From positions 1,116,001 through 1,180,000 of the forward strand of contig OX337242.1 in the NCBI GenBank assembly GCA_946965045.2: 64,000 nt of DNA, given 5' to 3'. Below the pieces are notes generated by a model. It saw only the letters and a list, made by a program, of their open reading frames with translations. It searched no databases and had not been told where the DNA came from. Origin of the DNA: Epithemia pelagica (taxonomy: Eukaryota > Bacillariophyta > Bacillariophyceae > Surirellales > Surirellaceae). Made by a program: the position numbers and the translations under genes. Below, one piece after another: positions 10,433-22,500 of this stretch (positions are counted from its first letter, which is position 1; each line of letters starts with the position of its first letter).

Positions 10433-11488
10433 ATGACCATGCGACGGTCCAATCTTTGCTGTTTGTGGTTGTTTATGCTTGCTGGCTGGTCGTCTAGGGT
10501 GGTGATCCAGGCTCTTTCCTCCTCCCCCCAACCACCACCAGCAGCACTACAAAATAATCATTCTTCTCGTCGTTCCTACTTGGTGACGGGTGGCAACAAG
10601 GGACAAGGCTTGGCCTTGTGTCAACGCATTTTGCAAGAACATGAGGATACACACATCTTTTTGTGCAGTCGTGATGTCGAAAAAGGCCACGAGGCAGCGC
10701 ATTCCATCCTCCACCATGCAAAAGATATTCCAAACGACCGCATCACTGTCGTCCAACTCGATGTGACGGATGAGGCCTCGGTACAAGCGGCCTTCCAAAC
10801 CGTTCAAGACACCTTGAAGAAACAACAACAACAAGATGACGCAAAGCTTGTTTTGTCTGGTATCATTAGCAATGCCGGTATTTTATGGGGACATTCCTTC
10901 GACGAATTGGTTCAAGTCAATTGTTTGGGTGTCAAGCGAGTCTTGGATGCCTTTTGTCCCCTCCTGGATCCGAATACGGTTGGCCGTGTGATTGTCGTGT
11001 CGACCGGTCTATCGCCTCTCATGGTATCCTATTCACAGCATGCGAAAAAACTCTTGGATCCAATCTCGTGGGAGCAAACGCTCCAACCACTGCTCGAGCA
11101 GTGTTTGGCCAGCACGACACCCTCGGAATTGGAACAAATTGGATTTTCCGGTGGTCCCTTTGCTGAAGCGGTTCCGGAATTTCATCGGTATGGATTGGCC
11201 AAAATGTTTGCCGATTCGTACATGCGATACTTGGCGCTAAAACAACATGCTGGTTCCATAATAATCAATTCGGTCGGTCCAGGTTTGGTGTACACCGATT
11301 TGATTTTGGCCATGCCCAAATATCAAGGGCAAACCTTGGAAGAAACCAAGGCGAAAACGCCCGCACAAGGTGTGGAAGTCCATATGCGAGTCTTGTTTGA
11401 TAAAGACATTGAAACGGGGCAGTTTTATGCCATGAACAAGGCAGGAGAATTGAAACATGGGAATATTGACAAGCGACCGGACGTGTAA
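10433..11488 (+). CDS. secretory-pathway SDR, carbonyl reductase-like
   Basis: The ATG at 10433 (MTMRRSNLCC) is chosen because it starts a signal peptide-like segment (LCCLWLFMLAGW); the frame is open further upstream without need. About 351 residues. This is a classical short-chain dehydrogenase/reductase: Rossmann motif YLVTGGNKGQG near the start, LDVTD after strand 4, NAG (SNAGILWG), a catalytic Ser in VVSTGL and the YGLAK active-site Tyr/Lys pair, then the PGLVYTD segment. The sequence resembles carbonyl reductase 1, NADPH-dependent reduction of carbonyls. An insertion between the Ser and Tyr motifs is as in CBR1-type enzymes. The N-terminus suggests ER or periplastid location; the plastid Phe is not evident. 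Substrate unknown. Confidence 0.85.
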   Translation: MTMRRSNLCCLWLFMLAGWSSRVVIQALSSSPQPPPAALQNNHSSRRSYLVTGGNKGQGLALCQRILQEHEDTHIFLCSRDVEKGHEAAHSILHHAKDIPNDRITVVQLDVTDEASVQAAFQTVQDTLKKQQQQDDAKLVLSGIISNAGILWGHSFDELVQVNCLGVKRVLDAFCPLLDPNTVGRVIVVSTGLSPLMVSYSQHAKKLLDPISWEQTLQPLLEQCLASTTPSELEQIGFSGGPFAEAVPEFHRYGLAKMFADSYMRYLALKQHAGSIIINSVGPGLVYTDLILAMPKYQGQTLEETKAKTPAQGVEVHMRVLFDKDIETGQFYAMNKAGELKHGNIDKRPDV

Positions 11489-11892
11489 TTCTTTTGGTGT
11501 CTCTACCTCTTGTTTCCTACAACAATACGTCATCACAATGGCAGCTATTCTCACTGGTATCGTCACCATGATTGTAGCTGGACTTGTTGTTGTCTGTCCA
11601 GAAGTGCCCGCCGTGAAGATTCGAATCGTGTTGCCCGCAGTTCGGCCGAGCATGACCACAACGCCTGTGAACTTTTTTGTTTGTCAAAGGCGAAGTAAAA
11701 ATGTACGCATAGAGTTACTTCTTGAAGATCTAAACAAATGAGGCTGGTGTTGATAATCATTGGAAAAAGTACGTTACGTACTCGTCTTAAAATACTAGGT
11801 AGGTAGCTTGAACCTAAGAGATTCTACCAACAAGATAGTTCAATCCCTCTGGTCCTGTGGGTTTCAGCCCTCGCACATCAACATTAACGGAT
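11489..11892. other. intergenic, convergent 3' flanks
   Basis: No gene. A CTAGGTAGGTAG stretch sits near 11795-11806. Confidence 0.5.
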
Positions 11893-13458
11893 TTACTTCT
11901 TTTCATCATCGTCGTCATCATCGTCAGGAATGAGTTTGTCCGGATCTTCATCCAAAAGTTCGGCCAATTCTTCCTTGGCTCGTTTCAACATGGTTTCCTT
12001 CTTGCGTTCCTGCTGAGCCTTGAAGTCTGCCAATTCCGCTTCGGGATCCAAGTTCTTCTCTCCCTTCATTTGACGATATTTCAAGTCAGCTTCAAACATG
12101 GCCCGGTCCCATACTTGTTCAGTAAACTCCTCGTCCGTAGTGGACTCGGGGACCGTGCCGGCCATGGTTTGACGAAACTTTTCACGCTTGATCCATTCCT
12201 TGGCAATTTCTTCGACTTCCTTGGTGCGTTCGTCGACCACCTCTTGCTCCTTGGCCTTTTCACGTTCGGCCGAACGGCGGCGAGATTCTTGGTAAATGTC
12301 CGCTTCCCACCAGGCATCCGTTGTGTATCCCTTTTCCCAATCGGGGTTGCGTGTCTTCCACTTTTCGATAAAGTCCAAATACTTGGCTGTTCCTTCGCGG
12401 ATCATGTGATCAATTTCTTGTGGTCGGGCATATCCAGCCTCTCGCAATCCCTTGATCAATCGAGCTTCCGTCACGTTCGTGTTGTACACTTGCGCAAAGG
12501 ACAAGGCTTTTTGACGGCCACAGGCCAACTGCAACAGTTCGGTAATGAGACGGTAGGATTCTTCACGGGGGAAAACAGCATCTGTGGGAATGACACCATC
12601 TTCGGTTCCAAAGGTTTCGTATTGGTAGTAGCATTGTCCCTCGGGTGTCTTGTCGTCCATGGCACCAACGGCCGCAATCGTAAAGGTCGTGGGGGGAATG
12701 TCCGGTTCGGCACTCGTCTTGACACTGCCATCATCTTCTTCTTCCGCAGCGTCATTCTCCGATGCGGTCACGGGGTTGAATTCGTGAGGAAACTTTGCCA
12801 ATGCTTGCGTGCAGGCCGCCGCATCGAGATCCATGGCACCGACCATCAAAATGGCGACATTTTTGATCGACTCCACTTGTTGGGCCAACTGAGCCACTTG
12901 TTCCATTTGTTCCAAATGATTGTCTTCTAGAACGGCCAACCAGGACTTGGTGCCTTGCAATTGTTCCGCGGTGGGCAAGGCATTGCCATCTTGTTCTTCC
13001 ACAAAGTCCAGCTTGTCCAACAAACCCGTATAACGTGCCGATCGACTGAGGAGGCGTTTTTTGGAGAATTTGGCGTCCTTGACAAACGCGACAATCTTGG
13101 TAAATTCAAAGGCCGAGTCTTCGTCATTTAACAAGTCAAAAATGAACTGATCGGTGCGATCTCGATTGTTGACACACCCCGACACGAGACACGTGCCATC
13201 CACATTGTTGCGGGCTTCGACGGCCGATGGTTCCGGCAAGTAGGCTTGGACATTTTCTTCGGGATTCACATTTTCCAATGTGTCCATGCCACCGCCGGCA
13301 TACGGCGATCCCTTGGTTCCCCACGACGAAATAAAGAGACGAGTGCTGCTCGACCGAGATGACTGTCGAGTTTGTGTCAGGAACGACAGGCCGTTCGACA
13401 AGGACAACACGGTCCCCAACAGCAAGGCCAACAAGGATACATGTTGCATCTTGATCAT
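11893..13458 (-). CDS. plastid-targeted hypothetical protein with coiled coil and acidic tail
   Basis: Intronless, 521 residues from the ATG at 13456-13458. The N-terminus is a signal peptide (VSLLALLLGTVLSLSNG) followed by LSF and a Ser/Arg-rich transit-like stretch, the bipartite plastid signal of diatoms. The mature part has a CLVSGC pair of cysteines near residue 90, a region that could be a small folded domain (FIFDLLNDEDSAFEFTKI), and a WWEADIY segment near residue 390. A charged helical C-terminal half follows, probably coiled coil, ending in seven consecutive Asp and EKK. I do not recognise the family. Conserved aromatic and Cys residues suggest a soluble stromal protein rather than a membrane protein. 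A TGACGTCA site lies about 400 bp upstream (13854-13861). Confidence 0.8.
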   Translation of the reverse strand: MIKMQHVSLLALLLGTVLSLSNGLSFLTQTRQSSRSSSTRLFISSWGTKGSPYAGGGMDTLENVNPEENVQAYLPEPSAVEARNNVDGTCLVSGCVNNRDRTDQFIFDLLNDEDSAFEFTKIVAFVKDAKFSKKRLLSRSARYTGLLDKLDFVEEQDGNALPTAEQLQGTKSWLAVLEDNHLEQMEQVAQLAQQVESIKNVAILMVGAMDLDAAACTQALAKFPHEFNPVTASENDAAEEEDDGSVKTSAEPDIPPTTFTIAAVGAMDDKTPEGQCYYQYETFGTEDGVIPTDAVFPREESYRLITELLQLACGRQKALSFAQVYNTNVTEARLIKGLREAGYARPQEIDHMIREGTAKYLDFIEKWKTRNPDWEKGYTTDAWWEADIYQESRRRSAEREKAKEQEVVDERTKEVEEIAKEWIKREKFRQTMAGTVPESTTDEEFTEQVWDRAMFEADLKYRQMKGEKNLDPEAELADFKAQQERKKETMLKRAKEELAELLDEDPDKLIPDDDDDDDEKK

Positions 13459-14258
13459 GGTTCTTCTTCTTCTCTTGTCGTTGCCAATGCTCCTAGAAGC
13501 GAAGAGGTGTATATTGACAAGATATTATGGAATACTGGAACAGAAACTCGGATTCGATCTTTGGCTTTCGTGCCGAACTTTCCACGAGATGTGGGTGTGA
13601 AGATCGCAGATGGTCAATGAGAACAGGGCAGAGAAATGAACAAAAAAGATGGCAACACAAAAAAAGGCGAAGCGCCGATCATATTCTTTTTGGTCTGTCG
13701 TGACACCACGGCAGCAAGTTTTCATTGGATTTCTCATTTCTCAGCGGATTGGATTGCTCGCCAGGTATAATGAATAATTTTTAAATAAATGTATGTCGCG
13801 CTGGAGAGTTTAACACGTGTATGGGATCACCCGACAGCACACCCCACATAGTCTGACGTCATGAGATTGTTGAGCTTTCTCTCGAGGGAAGAGGGCATAG
13901 ACTACCTACCTAGTAGGACTAGCTAGCGGAGCACTCCTAGCTAGGAGTAGATAGGAACCTACCAACAATGAGCTCCTATCTCCTAGGAGTATGCTCCTAT
14001 ATCTCTCTTCCTTTTTGCTACTGCCGGAAAAAGAAACACAAGAGGCAACGACACGATACTATTGAGCTAGACGTTTGTTAAATTCTCATTCTTGATTTTA
14101 GGGAGAAGTAGCCTCGTGTATATTGTTGAAACTTATCATTCTCCAAGCATCGTCGTATCCTGCTTTCAATTTCCCCGTCCCCGTAGCAACGGTTCTTGGT
14201 GGTGGTGTTGTAGTAGTTTGGGCATTTGGTTTGTGTGTTGTGTGTGGAAGCGGGCATA
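13459..14258. other. intergenic with TGACGTCA and CTCCTAGGAG palindromes
   Basis: No gene. TGACGTCA at 13854-13861 is a bZIP-type site. Bases 13900-14010 are packed with CTAG-centred palindromes: ACTCCTAGCTAGGAGT at 13933-13948 and CTCCTAGGAG at 13980-13989. Confidence 0.6.
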
Positions 14259-15474
14259 TTATATTTTTTGCAAAAAAGCCAATTTCGGTTTCAAGAATTT
14301 GGCAATGCGAGAAGTGACAGCCGAGGCCGCGTGGGTGAGCTTGTCCGTCGCCTTGACATCGGCACCACCGCCTCGCGCATTGGTCGATGATGCGGCCATG
14401 CTGCTTTTGGTGGTGGTTTGGGGTGTATACTTGTGCTTCAAGTCGGGATGGGCTTCACTTTCCCGTTTCACCCAGGCCGTGGCCTTTTTCAAGGCGGCCT
14501 TGCCAATGTAATTGAGCAAGGGGGTTGGTACCGGTCCACTCATTTGAATGTCGCAGGCGTAGTAGACACGAGATTTGGGTCCCCCCAAGCTTACGACATG
14601 CCAATGTCCCGTCACATCGTCAAAATCCGATGTCTTGTCGTAGTCCAACGTCCATGTCAAGGACGATTTGTCCGGGAAATAATGATGATCGTAAAAGGAT
14701 TCAAACTAACTCGAACCAACAACACAACCAAACAAGAGAAGCATCATTCGGCAGAAAGAACAATAGAGCGAGAGACAGAAAAAAGAGTCAGAGAAGATCG
14801 ACAAAAGTGAGAAGCTAGACGACAACACAGGAACAACGAATTCACCATTCCCCGCAACAAACACAAGGATTTCCATTAGAGCAGCATCTGGATAAAGTTT
14901 CCATTTCAAACCATTCGCAACTACAAAAAGACTCCTAGGTTGGATGTCCTGTCGGTGATGCAACAATAGAGTTCCTCTGGCGAGACAAACGTACCGAGAA
15001 TCCAGGCATGGCGGAAAGGACCATGCGAGTCTTGATGTTGACTTCCTTCTTGGCCTTTTTCTCGGTCACGGCATAGTTTTGACAAATCTTAATATTGGGT
15101 ACTTTGGATTTGTAATCATTGAAATCCAAAATCTGATACCAGACCGCTTCGACTGGGGCATCCACATCTTGAATGCACAGGGCACCACCCGATTGAGGTC
15201 CTTCTTGTTTTTTGCTGCCTCCCTTGTCGGGTAACGATTGCTTCATGACGGGTTTGCCTTGTGCCAAAATTTCTTCATCCTTGCGAGTCAAGGAGACGCT
15301 ATCAAAGGAATTGGCTTGATAGGGTGGCAGCAAACCAGAGTGCCGATGAGGTTTGTTGCGATCCTTTTTGGCGTCCACCAACAGGACGCAATGTTGTTGT
15401 TGCACAGTCAACCACGACAACAAGAGGGCAGCAACAAGAACCCTGGTATCTCGAGCCATATTTCGTTGAAACAT
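14259..15474 (-). CDS. secreted START/SRPBCC (polyketide cyclase/COQ10-like) protein
   Basis: Join of 14259-14705 and 14995-15474; intron 14706-14994 (289 nt, GTACGT...TTAG). The junction reads SAMPGFS|FESFYDHHYFP, in phase 0. Product 308 residues from the ATG at 15474; ATG at 15459 is an alternative. The N-terminus is a signal peptide (RVLVAALLLSWLTVQQQHCV). Residues about 100-260 match the SRPBCC fold: VDAPVEAVWYQILDFNDYKSKVPNI at the start, a central TRMVLSAMPGFS strand and TGHWHVVSLGG...RVYYACDIQMSGPVP at the end, followed by the C-terminal amphipathic helix. Such proteins bind hydrophobic ligands in a helix-grip pocket. The last 60 residues are low-complexity. Ligand and final compartment are unknown. 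Confidence 0.8.
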
Positions 15475-16104
15475 GATGGAATATCGTCTGAACACAAAGG
15501 TTTAACGGATCGAAAATAATGCGTGGTTTTGTTTAGCTCGAATGTGTAAAAGTCGTGATGGTTTTCTCGCTACTTTTTGAGTTTATGGCTTTCTTTGTCG
15601 CGTGATGGAAGGGTTCCTTGTGTGTTGCTTTCGAAATCAATGTCGGAGTCGGGGTAGTCCTGCTTTCCTCGTCGGGGCGGTCGCGAGAGACACACAAGAA
15701 CCGGCAGAAAGGCCACGGGGCAAAAATGTGATGGTGTCGTCCAATGTGGAATCTTTTTGATGGTCCCCATCCAACTCGCCCCGCGAACCGCGATCTTTTG
15801 CGGCGACACACACACACGTCATTGCGCCGTGGATTGATGACCCCACAAAATCTGAAGTGATTGTGTCAGAATGGATCTGTCCGTAAACGATGGACCGACA
15901 TTTCGATGTCCGTCCAGCCGGTCAAAAGATCCAACGATGTGCTGCGACTGACTCATCGATTTGCCTCAACAAACGAGCGCATCTCTCTCTCTTTTTGTCG
16001 ATCAGACCAGAGATCTCGTCAAATTCTCCAGGCGTCTTTTGTGCATATCATCAAGACTGAAACCACTCGATCGCATTGTCTATACGGAACTGAGAAGGAC
16101 GAGT
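15475..16104. other. divergent intergenic region, 630 bp
   Basis: Contains the promoters of the START-domain gene (minus) and the aminopeptidase (plus). No further coding frame is supported. A (CA)n run is at 15808-15818. Confidence 0.5.
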
Positions 16105-19100
16105 ATGAAATTCAGTCGGGCTGCGCTATCGTTCTTCTTGTGGGGTGCTCACAATCAGCATCCCATTCGTGCCTTTACGACCATGATCAACCACCAACAA
16201 CGTTCGTCGTCTCTTCCCAAACATGGCGGATCGCTCTTTCAAGCAATTTCGACGTCTACTTCACCAAGCTCTGCCAAACCGAAACGCATTCCATTTTACC
16301 TGGACAAATCCTTAGCGGCAGTTACGACGCCCACTGCCCTGAGCCTTGCCGTCTCCTCGTCGTCGACCGGACCCTTGGCCTCGTCTCGTTGGTGTTCGAT
16401 TCGGGGAGGCAGTGCGAACGGTGATCGAAGTCTCAGTACCAGTACTGCCCTCAAATCTGCGACTGTGGAAGAAACCAAAACCGAGGATGCTCCTGTGGAA
16501 ATCTTTCGCAAGGACTATACACCACTGCCATTCACAGTGTCGACCATTCGATTGGATTTTGACATTTACGAAGGCCGGACGGTCGTAACTACCGAGATGA
16601 AACTTGTCTCGAATCCAAACTTCTCTTCTGAAAGTGGGTCCGGAGAACTTGTGTTGGATGGTGATGAAACGTGCGTGACACTCAAGAGTCTCTCCATGGA
16701 TGGAGTGGATCTAAAGGAGGGAACGGATTACACCTTGAGTCCAGGCAAGTTGACCCTTCTTGCACCCAAAGACGGCGCATGGATTAAGAGTGTCGTGGAA
16801 ATTGTCCCAGAAGAGAATACTCAGTTGAGTGGTTTGTATCGTGCATCCACAAGTCCCATGTACTGTACCCAGTGCGAGGCCATGGGCTTTCGACGCATCA
16901 CCTATTTCCCGGATCGTCCCGATAACATGAGTACCTATGAACGCGTCCAGTTGACAGCGAATGCCGAAAACTTTCCAGTGCTCTTGTCCAATGGCAATCT
17001 CGTGGATAAGGGTGTCTCCCCAGACGACGACAGTCGTCACTATGCTGTGTGGAGTGATCCGTTTCCCAAACCATCCTACTTGTTTGCCGCTGTTGCTGGT
17101 AACTTGAAGAGTATTCAAGATGAGTATGTGACAACCTCGGGAAACAAGGTTCATTTGGAAATTTATTCGGAACCCAATGCCGTTCACAAGCTTCAATATG
17201 CCATGGATTCCTTGAAACGAAGTATGAAATGGGATGAAGACCGATTCGGATTGGAATACGATTTGGGCATGTACAATATTGTTGCCACATCGGATTTCAA
17301 TATGGGAGCCATGGAAAACAAGGGTCTCAATGTCTTCAACACAGCCTACGTTTTGGCCGATCAAAAGACTGCTACTGATGTTGACTTTGAACGTGTGGAA
17401 GGAGTGATTGGACATGAAGTAAGTGAAGGATCGTTGATATGCTGTGCCTTTTGTTTTCATACTACAGCGTTCACCATTGTCTGACCATGTTGCTTTCTCT
17501 GCTCAAATTTTTGTGCCGCCCGTTTTATTCTCCAGTATTTCCACAATTGGACGGGGAACCGCGTGACTTGTCGAGATTGGTTCCAACTCACCTTGAAAGA
17601 AGGTTTGACAGTATTCCGGGACCAAGAGTTCTCAGGGGATATGAATTCGAAACCGGTCAAGCGTATTGAAGGTGTTCGTGGATTGCGCGGACGTCAGTTC
17701 AATGAGGACGCTGGACCCATGTCGCACCCAATTCGTCCGGACTCGTATATTTCGATGGACAACTTTTACACCGCCACGGTGTACGAAAAGGGAGCTGAAA
17801 TTATTCGCATGTACCAGACCATCCTTGGTGTCGAAGGCTTCAACAAGGGAATGAAGCTTTACTTTGAACGCCATGATGGAACTGGTGTAACGTGCGATGA
17901 CTTTTTGTCTGCCATGGCCGACGCCAATGATGTTGATTTGTCTCAATTCGCGCTTTGGTACAGCACGGCTGGTACTCCTACGGTCACGTATTCCACCGAG
18001 TACAGCGATGGAGCGTTCAAGTTGACTCTCTCCCAAAAGAGTAACAGTGAGTCTCCGATGCACATTCCCATTTCCTTTGGTCTTCTTGACAAAGCCAGTG
18101 GCGAAGAAGTGGTACCCACTACTGTCTTGGACTTGAAGCAAAATAGTCAAACATTCACTTTTGATGGCCTCAAGAAAGATGTTGTACCCTCTCTTTTGCG
18201 AGAGTTCTCGGCCCCTATCAAGCTTGTTCCAGAGTCGGGTGATGTGGACGAAGAGTCGTTGGCATTTTTGGCCGCCCGTGATACGGATGGATTTAACCGT
18301 TGGGAGTCGGGGCAAAAGCTATTCTCCTCGCTTATTTTCCAAACTTTGGAAGACAGTGTGTCTGAAAAGACTACGGAGTACGCGTATGAAGCCTTTGGAC
18401 GAGCCTTGGCGGATAAGGAGACAACCGACTTTTCAATCCAGGCCTACACCATGATTTTGCCTTCAGAAAGTACTTTGGCGGAGGAAATGGATGTCATTGA
18501 TCCGATTGGTCTCCACAAAGCACGAGGAACGGTGAAGAAAGCGCTGGCGCGAAAATACTACGATCAGCTTCTGGAACGATACAACGAACTGACCGCTCTC
18601 ATGGACGAAGACGAGGAATTTAAGGTCGATTCTACATCCATTGGACAACGTCGTCTCCGCAATGTGTTCCTGGATTATTTGTGCTCCATCAAGGAGACCC
18701 CTGAGGAGCAAGTTGCAGCCGCAAAGTTGGCAATGGACCATTTCAGCTCTGCCAAGGGTATGACTGATAAGATGGCAGCGTTGACGGCCTTAACTTCGAT
18801 GGATGGTGAAGGAAGCGGATCACGAGATGAAGCTATTGAACAATTCTACAAAGACGCAGATGGAGATGCTCTTGTGCTGAACAAGTGGTTTGCCAGCCAA
18901 TCGCTTGCCGATTTACCTGACGTCTTGGATCGCGTAAAGAAATTGACAGAGCATCCTGACTTCACTCTGAAAAACCCAAATCGTCTACGATCTTTGGTCG
19001 GCGCTTTTACAATGAATTCTGCAGCATTCCATGATGAATCTGGTGCCGGGTACGAGTTCATTGGAGATATGCTTGTCAAGGTCGATGCTCTCAACCCGCA

Positions 19101-19251
19101 AGTGAGCAGTCGTCTTGCTGGATGCCTCATCCAATGGCGTCGATACGACGAAGCACGCGGAAAGTTGATGAAAGCTCAACTCGAAAAACTGGCATCATTG
19201 AAACTCAGCGACGACCTCTTTGAAGTTGTCAATAGGGGCCTCAAAAACTAG
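16105..19251 (+). CDS. M1 family aminopeptidase N (PepN-type)
   Basis: Join of 16105-17418 and 17536-19251; intron 17419-17535 (117 nt, GTAAGT...CCAG). Product 1009 residues from the ATG at 16105. The first 120 residues are Ser/Thr/Arg-rich and organelle-targeting in character (SFFLWGAHNQHPIRAF), so mitochondrion or plastid. The catalytic domain has the exopeptidase motif GAMEN (401-405), zinc site HEYFH (437-441) plus NW, and the third ligand Glu460 in KEGL. The intron lies exactly between the Glu and Tyr of HEYFH. The rest matches the E. coli PepN architecture with Ig-like and C-terminal helical domains. It removes N-terminal residues from peptides, probably in organellar protein turnover. 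All catalytic residues are present. Confidence 0.95.
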
Positions 19252-19502
19252 CTATTAACTTTATAGAAAGTGCTATGATAGTCTTGATTGGAGCAATTCT
19301 ATCCAACTTAGATGTGTGCATGAAACGTGATCTATTTGCAGTTGACTTCGGTTGAACCATTGACGGCGTAAACGGGCAATCTCAACCCTTCTGTGTACAT
19401 CACTTTTGTCGGTGGATTTCCGTCTCCCCATTGAACTGATCGGATTTCACTCCTACTGATTTTTTCCAAAACCAAGAAGTGTTCTTTTCGCAGTAGCGTA
19501 GC

Positions 19503-22500
19503 TTAATTGGACGAAAGGGTTTCTTGCAGCTCTTGTATTACTTCACTCGCTTCCATACCATCTTTAACCAATCCACCTCCGACGATACAACCAGATGCTC
19601 CCGCCGCTTTGAGCTCCTTGAGATAAGCATCAACACCCGATTCGCTATCTGCGTTATCAGTTCTCTCAATCATTCCGACTCTTCCTTCCACCAGAACAGG
19701 AATATCCGAACCATGGATATTTCTTACTTCTGCCAAAGCTTCACTGCGAAGCAAATTTAATGCTTGCTCTCCAGATTCATCAAAAGAGAAATCTTCCATA
19801 TCCCTATTCGAAACCACTACCGCGGCGATGCTTCCGGGTGGAAGATCCACCAAGGAACGGAGCTGGACTTCCGAGTTTACACAAGCCAGTGTCTGTACTT
19901 TCAGACTTGATGCAATCTTGATCAGGTAGGTGAGATCTTTCTTAGGTAGGGCCCCAACAACCAGATTCACTGCATCAGCACCTGCAAGTCTCAGTTTGTA
20001 AAGCTGGTATGGGTACAACAGTAAGTCAGAAGCAAGGATGGGTGGGACTACTACGCCATCTTCTTCTGAAATTTTTTCAATCGAGGCCGTCGACGCAGCT
20101 TCTCTGGCCTTGGAAATATCTTCCATTGAGCCACCGAACAAGATACCGTCACAATTGACGCTAATCACTGGGACGTCTGTTATTGTAAAGGATTTAACAA
20201 GCTTCTCAACATCATACCGACGCCACAAACTTCCAATTGATGGTTCCATCCTTTTGCATTCAGGTATAACAACAAATCCATTCTCCGCAATGGCCCGTTT
20301 CAAAGGACCCACAAAATCTCTTGGTTTCGGGGAATTCGGGTCAGCTGCCGATAATCGGCACTGGGACAGCAAATTGGCAAGAGGTACACGTTCACGAAAC
20401 CGATCTACTTCGGTCTCCTTCTCCCACATAAAGCCTTCCAACACACTGGTGGGAGTGGCAGTTTTCTCCGCCACACTCCACTCTACTGTGGATACAGTCA
20501 TTGCGCGACCAGAGTGCACCTCACGGCGTTTCAAGATCAATTCGCCGTCCTCGGACCGCGGGGCCTTGGCTTCCAGTTCCTGTGGGGCTGTGGCACGTTG
20601 ACGTCGCTTAATGTCCTCCGCCTCGAGAAATTCTTGAGCTCGTCGTTCCAAGGCTTCCTGTTCTGCCTGGGCAGCTTTCTCGGCCGCCGCGGCAGCCGCC
20701 GAATACACAGGCCGGTCAGACTTGCTCGACAGCAAGAAGTACCCCGAAGCACTCCCTTGTACACCAATGCTCGATTCTGGTTCGACGTCCAGTTTCCCAA
20801 TGATGCCGTTGCCGAAAAAGCCAACAATACAGGGAACGGATGGCATCATACGTGCCGCAGCTTCCGATTCGAAACCACTCTTGCCCATGAAGAATTTGCT
20901 ACCTCTGTCCAGTGTTGGTACAATGAAGCAACATGTAGGAGATGATGACACTTTCTCTCCTTTTCCAAATTGTTCGTTGAGAAGGCGCTTCTTGTAACCA
21001 AGCCACAAGGCCTCTACTTCCTTTTTAGCAAAGCCGGATTCGCGAACAAAGAATCTCATTCGTGTTCCAGACTGGATATCCACACTTCCCAGGGCAAACG
21101 TCACGCTACCATCCTTCATGCCACCCGAAGCAACTTGAAAGACCCGAAAACGGTGTCCGCCACCTTCGGCAAGTCGGGAGAGTTCGCTTGCAGTCCATCC
21201 AACACTCCCCGTTTGTTCCAATCCAATCAGAAGCTGTCTTCGCATAAATGCCTGGTCATCATCCGAAAGGGAGCGCATCAGGAAATTGGCTTCGGCCAGT
21301 GGAGGTTTCGGGATGCGAGCTTTGGCATAGGCTTGTGCCATGCGTGCTCGGGCGTCCATATTCTCGTCTTCCTCCTCCTCCTCCTCTTCTTCCTCATCTT
21401 CTAGATCCAACGCTGCCGTAGCTTCTTCATCCAATACGATTGCTTGGATGGAGGAATCCTCACTCTTTAGAACCCGATACACACCGCCCACCGGTTTGGC
21501 TCCCTGTGCAGTGAGGGTTTGGAGTTGAATGTCACCCTCCATGGCCACTCCAATGCATCCGTCTCCCAGTGTTACGGGTACTCCATGATTGGCGGAATAA
21601 CGATAGAGTTTGGCTCGACTCAAACTACTCACAGTCGACGAGATACCACCAAAGATTTGACTATAGATGCCAGAAAGTCAAGAGAATGAGTTACGAATGA
21701 AACTTGCCAATCATACGCACAGAGTCGCAACAAATAGAACAACACATACCTTCCGGGAAAGTAAAATGACAGTCCAAACAGTAAATCATCTACATCTGCT
21801 GAAAAGGCAGGACTGGGTAGCAACATAAACACGGGCCTCGATGGTTTCTCATTTTCGTTGGTCGGTGTTCCTTCGGCAAATCCTTCCAACCCCAATGGTC
21901 GTTTCCACTCCTTGGCTGGGAGCCGTCCTACATCATCGGGCAAGTCATCTTTGAGACAATCAAAGGTTCGCAAAGAAACATCTGGTAAGAGGGCCAAGGT
22001 GACGGATACCGATGGGATGCCTTCCAACTCCACCGTTTTGGTGGCCGTGGCCGAGACGGGTCCTTGCGATGACGTTGTTGTGGACGAGGCATCCGGAACG
22101 AGGACATTGCTACTACTACTAATACAACCAGCCACAGAACTTCCCACCAAATGCTCAATGGGGGCATACAGTTCCTGCGCGGCTTTCAAGACGGTGGGAA
22201 TCACCGTCGTGGCCGGTTGCGGAACACCGCCATCGTACAAGGAACTGACAGATACCATGGCCAAATCAATCCGGACCGAGTCCTTGCTTTCGCCGTCTCC
22301 GAGTGCCGGTAACCCTTGGACTGCCATTTCCACTGCTTCTCGTAAGGCATCCACGAGATTGGCTTGCGTGGAGTAACCGGAAGCAAAGACTTGAGGCTTG
22401 GCTTCGTCAGACGGCATGGCCTCGTCAGTGTCTTCTTCGTCCAAGATGCTGTCTTTGGTATTCGCGAGGCCAACCGAAACCCATCCATGTTGCCTTCTTG

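Noticed and set aside
11857-12930. Long plus-strand frame opposite the plastid acidic-tail gene
   Set aside because: It is the antisense of a Lys/Glu-rich coding sequence, shows F/L-rich composition from reversed codons and has no motif; the minus frame has a signal peptide and sensible composition.
16711-17460. 249-codon minus-strand frame within aminopeptidase N
   Set aside because: No motif and overlaps a conserved catalytic domain on the plus strand.
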